NCBI GenBank assembly: GCA_002422745.1
Contig: DITH01000042.1
Location: 1-5,138, forward strand
Source of the DNA: Alphaproteobacteria bacterium UBA6189
Lineage (GTDB): Bacteria; Pseudomonadota; Alphaproteobacteria; Rickettsiales; UBA3002
Direction of reading: 5' to 3'
DNA length: 5,138 nt
Positions 1 to 5,138 of this stretch are shown here, one piece after another (positions within the stretch are counted from its first letter, which is position 1; each line of letters opens with the position of its first letter). A program made the translations under genes and the position numbers. The notes below the pieces were generated by a model. It saw only the letters and a list, made by a program, of their open reading frames with translations, made no database searches and was not told where the DNA came from.

Positions 1-2395
1 CATGCGCTACACCGAATCGCGCCTGAGCAAACCTGCGCACGCGCTGCTCGACGATATCGACAAAGACACGGTGAATTTCCAGGAGAACTACGACGGCGCC
101 GAGCAGGAGCCCACCGTGCTCCCGGCGCGTTTCCCCAACATTCTCGTCAATGGCGGCGGCGGTATTGCCGTGGGTATGGCGACCAACATCCCGCCCCATA
201 ACCTCGGTGAAGTGATCGATGCCACCTGTATGCTGATCGACCAGCCCGAATCAACCATCGAAGAGTTGATGGCCGTGTGCCCCGGGCCCGATTTCCCAAC
301 CGGCGCCATTATTCTTGGCCGTTCGGGCTCGCATTCCGCCATGCATACCGGCCGCGGTTCGGTCGTGATGCGTGGCCGCGCCGAGATCGAGACCATGAAA
401 AATGGCCGAGACGCTATTATCATTACCGAAATTCCGTATCAGGTGAATAAGGCGCGCATGATCGAGCGCATGGCCGAGCTGGTGAAGGAAAAGAAAATCG
501 AAGGTATCAGCGACCTGCGCGACGAGTCCGACAAATCGGGCGTGCGCGTGGTGGTTGAAGTGAAAAAAGACGCCGTGGCCGATGTGGTGCTCAACCAGCT
601 TTACAGCTACACCCCGCTGCAAACCAGCTTCGGTGTCAACATGCTGGCGCTCAATGGCGGCCGCCCGGAATTGCTCGATCTTAAGCGCATTCTTACCGCC
701 TTCATCGCCTTCCGCGAAGAAGTCATCACCCGCCGTACCAGCTACCTGCTGGGCAAATCGCGCGATCGTGCGCACGTCTTGATCGGCCTCGCCATTGCTG
801 TCGCCAATATCGATGAAGTCATTGCTGTCATCCGCGGTTCGGCCGATGCATCCATCGCCAAGGAAGAACTGATGAAACGCGACTGGGAAGCGTCCGACGT
901 CGTGGCGCTGCTTAAACTGGTCGAAGATTCGGGCAACGTGCTCACCGACAATAACCGCATCAAATTCACCGACGCGCAGGCCAAAGCAATTCTCGAGCTG
1001 CGCCTGCAACGCCTGACCGGCCTCGAGCGCGAGAAGATCGATGGCGAACTGAACGAGCTGGCCAGCGAAATCCGTGGCTACCTCGAAATTCTCGGCAGCC
1101 GCGAGAAGCTTTATGCGCTGATGCGCGAAGAACTGGTGCAGGTGAAAAACGAATTCGCCGTGCCGCGCCGCTCGCAGATCGAGGATTCCGACGCCGAAAT
1201 CGATATGGAATCGCTCATCCAGCGTGAGGACATGGTAGTGATGGTGACGGCCGGCGGCTATATTAAGCGCGTGCCGCTAGCGACCTACCGCGCGCAAAAA
1301 CGCGGTGGCAAGGGCCGCTCGGGCATGAGCCTGCGTGAGGAAGATGCTACGACCGAACTGTTCGTCACCAATACCCACACCCCGGTGCTGTTCTTCAGCT
1401 CCTCGGGCAAAGTCTATAAGCTCAAAGTCTACCGCCTGCCGCTTTCCACCCCGCAGGCGCGGGGCAAGGCGCTGGTGAATATCTTCCCGCTTAGCGCGGG
1501 CGAAACCATTACCACCTTTATGCCGTTGCCGGAAAACGAGGAGGATTGGGATAAACAGCATATCTTCTTCGCGACTGCCCAGGGCAATGTGCGCCGTAAC
1601 GATCTGTCCGATTTCAAATCGGTCATGAGCAACGGAAAAATCGCTATCAAGCTCGACGATGCCGATAAACTCGTCGGTGTAAAAACCGTGACGGAAGACG
1701 CCCATGTGCTGCTGTCGACCCAGCAGGGCAAAGCCATCCGCTTCCCGGTCGATGCGGTGCGCGTGTTCAAATCCCGCACGTCTGACGGGGTGCGCGGCAT
1801 CAAGCTCGGCGAGAAAGACGAAGTGGTCAGCATCACGGTGCTTCACGGTATCCGTGCCGATGCGGAAGAACGCGAGCAATACCGCAAAGTCGCCTCCGCC
1901 AAACGCCGCGCCAGCGGTGAAGAAGAGGAGGAGGGCGAAGCGCTCGACTTGTCCGACATCACCATCACGCCGGAAAAAATCGCCGAAATGGAAGCGGCCG
2001 AGGAATTCCTCCTCACCATCACCGAGCAAGGCTATGGCAAGCGCACCAGCGCGTTTGAATACCGCGTCACCAACCGCGGCGGCTCGGGCATCACGGCGAT
2101 GGGCATCGGTAAAAAGAACGGGCCGGTGGTCACCAGCTTCCCCGTCGAAGCCGACGACCAGATCATGCTGATGACCGATAAAGGCACGCTGATCCGCACG
2201 CCTGTGCGCGATATTCGCTTGTGCGGCCGTACCAGCCAGGGCGTCATCACCTTCCGCACGGCGGGGGGCGAAAAAGTCATCTCCGCGGTGCGCATCAAGG
2301 CCGACATGCTGGCCGATGAGGACGACGCGCTGGAGAGCGAGGCGACCGAAGCCGAGACAGTGAGCGCTGCCACCACGCCGGAAGCCGACGCGTAA
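1..2395 (+). CDS. gyrA: DNA gyrase subunit A, 5'-truncated by the window edge
   Basis: This is the breakage-reunion subunit of DNA gyrase, which with GyrB introduces negative supercoils in the cytoplasm. The visible 797 residues begin two codons before the catalytic tyrosine: the Arg-Tyr pair at 5-10 matches E. coli Arg121-Tyr122. The ATG at 2 is therefore an internal codon, and about 119 codons, including the quinolone-resistance region, lie upstream. In order come the rest of the winged-helix and tower domains (NGGGGIAVGMATNIPPHN, visible residues 50-67; IPYQVNKARMIE further on), the coiled coil and C-gate (AILELRLQRLTGLE), then the DNA-wrapping beta-pinwheel with its GyrA box QKRGGKG (residues 432-438). 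A ~52-residue charged insertion interrupts the pinwheel, and the protein ends in an acidic tail. The inferred full length of about 916 residues exceeds E. coli's 875 and suits an alphaproteobacterium. It ends in TAA. Identity is very secure. Confidence 0.98.
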   Translation, partial: MRYTESRLSKPAHALLDDIDKDTVNFQENYDGAEQEPTVLPARFPNILVNGGGGIAVGMATNIPPHNLGEVIDATCMLIDQPESTIEELMAVCPGPDFPTGAIILGRSGSHSAMHTGRGSVVMRGRAEIETMKNGRDAIIITEIPYQVNKARMIERMAELVKEKKIEGISDLRDESDKSGVRVVVEVKKDAVADVVLNQLYSYTPLQTSFGVNMLALNGGRPELLDLKRILTAFIAFREEVITRRTSYLLGKSRDRAHVLIGLAIAVANIDEVIAVIRGSADASIAKEELMKRDWEASDVVALLKLVEDSGNVLTDNNRIKFTDAQAKAILELRLQRLTGLEREKIDGELNELASEIRGYLEILGSREKLYALMREELVQVKNEFAVPRRSQIEDSDAEIDMESLIQREDMVVMVTAGGYIKRVPLATYRAQKRGGKGRSGMSLREEDATTELFVTNTHTPVLFFSSSGKVYKLKVYRLPLSTPQARGKALVNIFPLSAGETITTFMPLPENEEDWDKQHIFFATAQGNVRRNDLSDFKSVMSNGKIAIKLDDADKLVGVKTVTEDAHVLLSTQQGKAIRFPVDAVRVFKSRTSDGVRGIKLGEKDEVVSITVLHGIRADAEEREQYRKVASAKRRASGEEEEEGEALDLSDITITPEKIAEMEAAEEFLLTITEQGYGKRTSAFEYRVTNRGGSGITAMGIGKKNGPVVTSFPVEADDQIMLMTDKGTLIRTPVRDIRLCGRTSQGVITFRTAGGEKVISAVRIKADMLADEDDALESEATEAETVSAATTPEADA
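5..10 (+). other. gyrA: GyrA catalytic Arg-Tyr codons
   Basis: CGC TAC encodes the Arg and Tyr of the MRYTE motif. By alignment to E. coli GyrA (Arg121, Tyr122) the tyrosine forms the transient phosphotyrosyl bond to DNA. It is retained, so the enzyme is expected to be active, and it fixes where the window enters the gene. Confidence 0.93.
1295..1315 (+). other. gyrA: GyrA box (QKRGGKG)
   Basis: The seven codons read Gln-Lys-Arg-Gly-Gly-Lys-Gly, matching the E. coli GyrA box QRRGGKG with a conservative Arg-to-Lys change. In gyrase this basic loop on the first C-terminal blade is needed for DNA wrapping and negative supercoiling. Its presence separates this gene from the paralogue ParC, which has a degraded or absent box. 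Confidence 0.95.
1850..2005 (+). other. gyrA: Charged ~52-residue insertion in the GyrA C-terminal domain
   Basis: Relative to E. coli GyrA, where VPRGDG leads almost directly into ILTATQNGYGKRT, this protein has about 52 extra residues (visible residues 617-668). The insert has a basic helical half (REQYRKVASAKRRAS), a run of five glutamates, and an acidic/helical half ending in IAEMEAAEE before the blade resumes at FLLTITEQGYGKRT. From memory, insertions of this character at this point are usual in alphaproteobacterial GyrA. The boundaries are approximate, set by eye against E. coli. Confidence 0.8.
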
Positions 2396-2431
2396 TCGTC
2401 ACGTCGCCGTCATCAGCCTGTAACATTCCCC

Positions 2432-2440
2432 TGCTATCAC
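2432..2440 (+). promoter_or_regulatory. Possible extended -10 element (TGC TATCAC)
   Basis: TATCAC matches the sigma-70 -10 consensus TATAAT at four of six positions and is preceded by TG with one base between, as in extended -10 promoters. No acceptable -35 hexamer lies 16-19 nt upstream. A start site seven bases after the hexamer would be at 2447, the A of the ATG of the following gene, which would make that mRNA leaderless. This is a weak, sequence-only call. Confidence 0.3.
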
Positions 2441-2446
2441 AGAGGG

Positions 2447-2896
2447 ATGGAAAAACGACCGCATTCGAGGGTATCGCCGCCGAAGCTTGCTCCTGCCTTT
2501 GCAGAGCATGTCGCTCAGTTATGCGCGCGCTATAACGAGTTGGATGGTGAATTTCGGCGCGCCGGTTTAATTCGAGACGTAGCGGCGACGGGTCTACAAC
2601 CGCTGAAGCCCGATGTGATTACTCAGTTCAAAGACAATTTCGGTAGCCTCGGCATGCATCTGCAACAACTGCAGCGCATGTCAGCACGGGGAATATCCGT
2701 TCAGGAAATGATGGGTAAACTGTCCGACGTGCGTTTGCGTACCGCCCAAAGTATGACGCAACTACAGCCGCTGCTTGAGTGTCACGAGAATGCGAATCGC
2801 TTTCTAAGTCTGCTCGGCGAACTCACCACCATGCTTGGTGTGATCAATGACGATCTAAAGGCCGCTGGCCAGAATTATTCTCCCCATCAACGCTGA
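2447..2896 (+). CDS. Hypothetical helical protein, 149 aa (orf149)
   Basis: I do not recognise a family. The protein looks soluble and mostly alpha-helical, with likely helices near residues 14-38, 54-80, 84-110 and 113-141, many Gln/Leu/Met (LGMHLQQLQRM), a basic N-terminus, and Cys26 and Cys112. There is no signal peptide or membrane segment. The ATG at 2447 is the only start codon in this frame between the gyrA stop and a TTG at codon 32. The purine run AGAGGG touches the ATG, too close for a normal Shine-Dalgarno; see the -10 candidate at 2432. It follows gyrA by 51 nt and precedes the next unknown gene by 6 nt, so the two are probably co-expressed. Third-position G/C is 31 of the first 60 codons, well below gyrA and coaD. 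That it is a real gene is likely from its length, start and partner; its role is unknown. Confidence 0.75.
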   Translation: MEKRPHSRVSPPKLAPAFAEHVAQLCARYNELDGEFRRAGLIRDVAATGLQPLKPDVITQFKDNFGSLGMHLQQLQRMSARGISVQEMMGKLSDVRLRTAQSMTQLQPLLECHENANRFLSLLGELTTMLGVINDDLKAAGQNYSPHQR

Positions 2897-2902
2897 GCTC
2901 TT

Positions 2903-4015
2903 ATGAACAAACCCTACCACCAGTTGCTCCATTTTCAGCGCTATCTTATCCATTCCATGGGTGAAAGCTTGCGCGCACTGCAAGATAAACAGGAAGGTAA
3001 ATTCACCAAGAATGCGGTAAAATCGCCGCGTGTGCAGTTCATGAGCAGCTATCTTTTATATCGGCTGATAGAAACGTCCGACAACAACGCCGATCTTGCC
3101 ATGAAGAAACTGACAGATGTAATGAAAACCGCCGAAGAAGTGCGGTTCGGGCAATATAGTGCTGCCGAGTTTGAAGCCGAACTGCCCGAGGAGCTTACTT
3201 CGCTTTTCCAGGGATTGACGACAGCGATACAACATGTGGACAAGGTGGGGTCGCGCGCCCTCTATGCCGAAGCAAAAGAGAAAAATGCCCATCGCCCCCG
3301 TTCGCTCGCCGCCCCGACAGTGAACCATATAACACGTAGAAAAGTGTTTTTTGGTGCCTTTGCAGGTCTGGTAGGGGGGCCGCCAGCGCGTGGTGATCTT
3401 AAACCGTATCCCGTGAATGATGCGGTATGCGGGGCGGGCTTAGGTTTCGTCTTTGACAAACTATCCGAAAAATACCTTCCCGGGCTCGATAAGGCTGAAT
3501 TTTCCCGGCTGATCGAAGCGCTGGCCGATCATTACAATGTATTACGCAATATGGATTTCACCGAAAAATTCAGCGCATGGCAGGCAGATCAAGCGCGGAT
3601 CCAGTTCAATATGAAAGGGTTTGGTAGTTTTTACGAAGCGGTGGAAGCGCTCGATGACAACCGCCCGCAAAAAGAAGCCGTCCGTCTACGCGAGATATTA
3701 ACGCCGATCGACACGGGATTCATGAACGATGAAGATCTGCCCAACCGCTCCGCCAAATTGATGGTGCAACTAGAAGCAAAGCTAGACCAACAACGTGAAT
3801 TGCCACGAATACTGGATCATATCGAGTCCCAGCTAAGCATGCATGCCAGAACCCAAGGCCCGGAAGAGCAGGCGTATGAAAATTTAAAACTCCTGCGTGA
3901 GACGGTCGACCGATGGTGCCAGCAAACCCGTGAGCTCGCGCAGACATGCCGGTTTATGGCGGAACATGGCGTGGCGTTACGGCCAATCCCGGCTCCAGCC
4001 ATTGCTAGGGCTTGA
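2903..4015 (+). CDS. Hypothetical protein with central glycine-zipper segment, 370 aa (orf370)
   Basis: No family is recognised. The chain has an N-terminal helical part (residues 1-128; KKLTDVMKTAEEV), a Pro/Arg-rich link with TRRKVFF at 144-150, a short hydrophobic glycine-rich stretch (151-183), and a C-terminal helical half. Leu286, Leu290 and Leu294 hint at a short coiled coil, and the tail is Pro/Ala-rich (PIPAPAIARA). Cysteines are at 176, 339 and 349. There is no N-terminal signal peptide; the RR-hydrophobic pattern resembles a Tat signal but is internal. The ATG lies 6 nt after the orf149 stop, with only a weak GAG at 2895-2897 as ribosome-binding site, so translational coupling is plausible. 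Third-position G/C is 35 of the first 60 codons, between orf149 and the flanking housekeeping genes. The long intact frame makes it a real gene; function and location are open, with membrane association only a possibility. Confidence 0.82.
   Translation: MNKPYHQLLHFQRYLIHSMGESLRALQDKQEGKFTKNAVKSPRVQFMSSYLLYRLIETSDNNADLAMKKLTDVMKTAEEVRFGQYSAAEFEAELPEELTSLFQGLTTAIQHVDKVGSRALYAEAKEKNAHRPRSLAAPTVNHITRRKVFFGAFAGLVGGPPARGDLKPYPVNDAVCGAGLGFVFDKLSEKYLPGLDKAEFSRLIEALADHYNVLRNMDFTEKFSAWQADQARIQFNMKGFGSFYEAVEALDDNRPQKEAVRLREILTPIDTGFMNDEDLPNRSAKLMVQLEAKLDQQRELPRILDHIESQLSMHARTQGPEEQAYENLKLLRETVDRWCQQTRELAQTCRFMAEHGVALRPIPAPAIARA
3353..3451 (+). other. Glycine-rich hydrophobic segment in orf370
   Basis: Residues 151-159 read GAFAGLVGG, placing glycines at 151, 155 and 159 (GxxxGxxxG, a glycine zipper). 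A polar, Pro-rich turn (PPARGDLKPYP) follows, then a second glycine-rich hydrophobic stretch CGAGLGFVF (176-184). Glycine zippers are known from membrane-embedded helix pairs, and two such stretches around a turn could form a hairpin. Each is shorter than a standard 20-residue membrane helix, so a buried soluble core is an equal alternative. Confidence 0.5.
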
Positions 4016-4052
4016 TCTTTTCCAGGTAAATGGGCTAACTCTGCGGGTACAT

Positions 4053-4057
4053 AGGAG
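4053..4057 (+). promoter_or_regulatory. coaD: Ribosome-binding site of coaD (AGGAG)
   Basis: AGGAG lies 7 nt before the ATG at 4065. It selects that ATG over the far upstream in-frame ATG at 3897, which lies inside orf370 and has no family support. Confidence 0.85.
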
Positions 4058-4064
4058 CATCCGC

Positions 4065-4571
4065 ATGCGTATTGGCATTTACCCGGGCACATTCGATCCC
4101 ATCACCTTTGGCCACCGCGATATTATCCGCCGTGCCCTGCATGTGGTCGACCGGCTGGTCATCGGCGTCGCGCTCGATTCGGCGAAGGAGCCGTTATTCG
4201 ATGTCGAACGCCGCACGGCGTTGGTGCAGGGTGAAATCGACAGCATGGGCGAGGATGCCAAGCGGATTACGGTAAAGCATTTCTCCGGCCTACTGGTGAA
4301 TTTCGCGGCCGAGGAAAAAGCGACATTGCTGATTCGGGGCCTGCGGGCGGTATCGGATTTCGAGTACGAATTCCAGATGGCCAGCGTAAACAATAAAATC
4401 GCCCCGGAAATCGAAACGGTGTTTCTCACCGCGTCGGACGCGACGCATTTTATTTCCTCGCGCTTTGTGAAGCAAATCGCCCGGCTGCACGGGCCGGTCG
4501 ATAAATTCGTCTCCCCCGCCGTGGCTGAAGCGCTGACGGAAGAATTCCTGCCCAATGCGCATTATTCCTGA
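4065..4571 (+). CDS. coaD: Phosphopantetheine adenylyltransferase
   Basis: CoaD transfers the AMP part of ATP to 4'-phosphopantetheine, giving dephospho-CoA and pyrophosphate, the penultimate step of coenzyme A synthesis in the cytoplasm. The 168-residue length is typical. Family marks visible are the N-terminal nucleotide-binding IGIYPGTFDPITFGH (residues 3-17, with the TxGH motif as TFGH), LIRGLRAVSDFEYEFQMA in mid-protein, and the C-terminal FISSRFVKQIA motif that closes over ATP. The start is set by the AGGAG at 4053-4057 and because the family begins just before this beta strand. The 49 nt gap to orf370 and shared strand allow readthrough transcription; no strong promoter is visible. Codon use is G/C-rich at third positions (44 of the first 60), like gyrA and unlike the two genes before it. 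No key residue is missing. Confidence 0.97.
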   Translation: MRIGIYPGTFDPITFGHRDIIRRALHVVDRLVIGVALDSAKEPLFDVERRTALVQGEIDSMGEDAKRITVKHFSGLLVNFAAEEKATLLIRGLRAVSDFEYEFQMASVNNKIAPEIETVFLTASDATHFISSRFVKQIARLHGPVDKFVSPAVAEALTEEFLPNAHYS

Positions 4572-4634
4572 GCGCATAAAACCGATAGCCATCGTCCGGT
4601 CAATCGGGTAGGTCAAACGCATTCACTTGCATTT

Positions 4635-4638
4635 GGAG
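4635..4638 (+). promoter_or_regulatory. Ribosome-binding site for the upstream (secreted-form) start of the cyclophilin
   Basis: GGAG lies 7 nt before the ATG at 4646. It supports the start that includes the signal peptide. Confidence 0.7.
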
Positions 4639-4645
4639 ATTCCCC

Positions 4646-4705
4646 ATGCGTTTTCTCGCCACGTTATTAGGAGTGCTTATCATGTCCGCTACCGCTGCTT
4701 CGGCG
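4646..4705 (+). other. Signal peptide of the cyclophilin
   Basis: The first 20 codons give a short basic N-terminus (Met-Arg), a hydrophobic core rich in Leu, Val and Ile, and an Ala-Ser-Ala end that fits signal peptidase I cleavage before Gln21. No lipobox cysteine is present, so the product would be soluble rather than a lipoprotein. Confidence 0.75.
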
Positions 4706-5138
4706 CAAACCATCAAGGACCCGGAAAACACGTTACTGCTCGAGCTGAAGGATGGCACGGTAGTGATCCAGCTGCGTGCCGACAAAGCGCCAAAAACCGT
4801 TGCACGTATCAAGGAACTGGCGCGTCAGGGCTTTTACGACGGCATCGTGTTTCATCGCGTGATCGAAGGCTTCATGGCGCAAACCGGCGACCCGACCGGC
4901 ACCGGCACCAGTGGCTCGGGCAAAAACCTCAAGGCCGAGTTTAACGATCTGCGCCATATTCGTGGTACCGTGTCGATGGCCCGCGCTGCAAACATCCACA
5001 GCGCCGATTCGCAGTTTTTCATTTGCTTCAAACCCGCACCGTTCCTTGACGGGCAATACACCGCCTTCGGTCAGGTGATTTCCGGGATGGAACATGTCGA
5101 TGCGATCACCCGTGGCGAGCCGCCGGCAAACCCGGACA
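4646..5138 (+). CDS. ppiA: Cyclophilin-type peptidyl-prolyl cis-trans isomerase, probably exported; 3' end cut by the window
   Basis: Cyclophilins speed cis-trans isomerisation of X-Pro bonds during folding. The frame is open from ATG 4646 to the window end, giving 164 residues with no stop. Residues 1-20 look like a signal peptide: one Arg, a hydrophobic core (FLATLLGVLIM) and ASA before Gln21, so the mature enzyme would act in the periplasm. The cyclophilin core follows: FHRVIEGFMAQTGD (69-82) with the catalytic Arg71 and active-site Phe76, Met77 and Gln79 (human CypA Arg55, Phe60, Met61, Gln63), then SMARA (110-114), DSQFFICF (121-128) and FLDGQYTAFGQV (133-144). The CypA Trp121 position is Phe133, as is frequent in bacteria. 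The symbol ppiA follows its secreted class and is less certain than the family. It lies 74 nt after coaD, a neighbour it often has in alphaproteobacteria. A second start at 4682 is possible. Confidence 0.95.
   Translation, partial: MRFLATLLGVLIMSATAASAQTIKDPENTLLLELKDGTVVIQLRADKAPKTVARIKELARQGFYDGIVFHRVIEGFMAQTGDPTGTGTSGSGKNLKAEFNDLRHIRGTVSMARAANIHSADSQFFICFKPAPFLDGQYTAFGQVISGMEHVDAITRGEPPANPD
4669..4673 (+). promoter_or_regulatory. Internal ribosome-binding site (AGGAG) before Met13 of the cyclophilin
   Basis: AGGAG stands 8 nt before the in-frame ATG at 4682. It is a longer Shine-Dalgarno match than the GGAG serving the ATG at 4646. Initiation here would drop the first 12 residues and most of the signal peptide's hydrophobic core, giving a form that stays in the cytoplasm. 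It may also be chance, since Leu-Gly codons (TTA GGA) create it. Confidence 0.4.

Noticed and set aside
2..4. ATG at position 2 as the start of gyrA.
   Set aside because: It aligns with the internal Met just before the catalytic Arg-Tyr of GyrA; the domain needs about 119 residues upstream.
251..1009. Long antisense open frames within gyrA (also 1277-2029).
   Set aside because: They mirror the G/C-rich codon pattern of gyrA on the other strand, have compositions unlike real proteins, and lack ribosome-binding sites.
2393..2449. orf149 is in the same frame as gyrA, with a single TAA and 17 open codons between them, suggesting readthrough fusion or a split gene.
   Set aside because: GyrA already has its normal acidic C-terminus, the codon use changes sharply, and sharing a frame by chance has odds of one in three. 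TAA is also a poor readthrough codon.
3997..4020. AGCC/GGCT stem followed by a short T run as a terminator after orf370.
   Set aside because: The stem has only four pairs with an eight-base loop and overlaps the coding end; the T run is four bases and is offset from the stem.
4012..4040. TTGATC and CTAACT with a 17 nt spacer as a coaD promoter.
   Set aside because: The -35 matches four of six bases, but the -10 matches only two of six.
3897..4064. In-frame upstream extension of coaD by 56 codons.
   Set aside because: It overlaps orf370 in another frame, has no CoaD-like sequence, and the AGGAG at 4053 points to ATG 4065.
4572..4645. Hairpins in the coaD-cyclophilin gap (CGAT/ATCG and ACCGAT/ATCGGGT).
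   Set aside because: Stems are four to five pairs, the longer one has a bulge and wide loop, and no T tract follows. I see no terminator or riboswitch in this 74 nt gap.
4627..4944. A 105-codon + strand frame overlapping the cyclophilin.
   Set aside because: It is an out-of-frame shadow; the overlapping frame from 4646 carries unmistakable cyclophilin motifs.

Overview
The window reads as a compact, co-directional stretch of an alphaproteobacterial chromosome, with every gene on the + strand. The lineage call rests on two things. GyrA carries a long charged insertion between two C-terminal blades plus an acidic tail, as in alphaproteobacterial GyrA. The frame genes, gyrase A, then phosphopantetheine adenylyltransferase (coaD), then a cyclophilin-type peptidyl-prolyl isomerase, follow an order common in that class. 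Genus or species cannot be read from this piece.

Layout: (1) 1-2395, gyrA, missing its first ~119 codons; the window opens two codons before the catalytic tyrosine. (2) 2447-2896 and 2903-4015, two adjacent unknown genes of 149 and 370 codons, 6 nt apart, mostly helical by eye; the larger one has a central glycine-rich hydrophobic stretch. (3) 4065-4571, coaD, complete, with a clear ribosome-binding site. (4) 4646 to the right edge, a cyclophilin with a signal peptide, cut off by the window end; its frame has no stop inside the window. No tRNA, rRNA, CRISPR array, insertion sequence or convincing terminator was seen, and no gap between genes exceeds 74 nt.

The three recognised genes are housekeeping: DNA supercoiling, the penultimate step of coenzyme A synthesis, and protein folding, probably in the periplasm. 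They share no pathway and are probably only positional neighbours. The part that stands out is the unknown pair inserted between gyrA and coaD. Both genes use third codon positions much less rich in G/C than the flanking genes (hand counts over the first 60 visible codons: gyrA 48/60, orf149 31/60, orf370 35/60, coaD 44/60). Their tight spacing suggests co-expression. The first has no usable upstream ribosome-binding site but does have an extended -10-like motif placed so that transcription would begin at its ATG. I cannot assign a function to either gene. A second point of interest is that the cyclophilin has two in-frame ATG codons, each with its own Shine-Dalgarno sequence, one giving a secreted form and one a form without the signal peptide.
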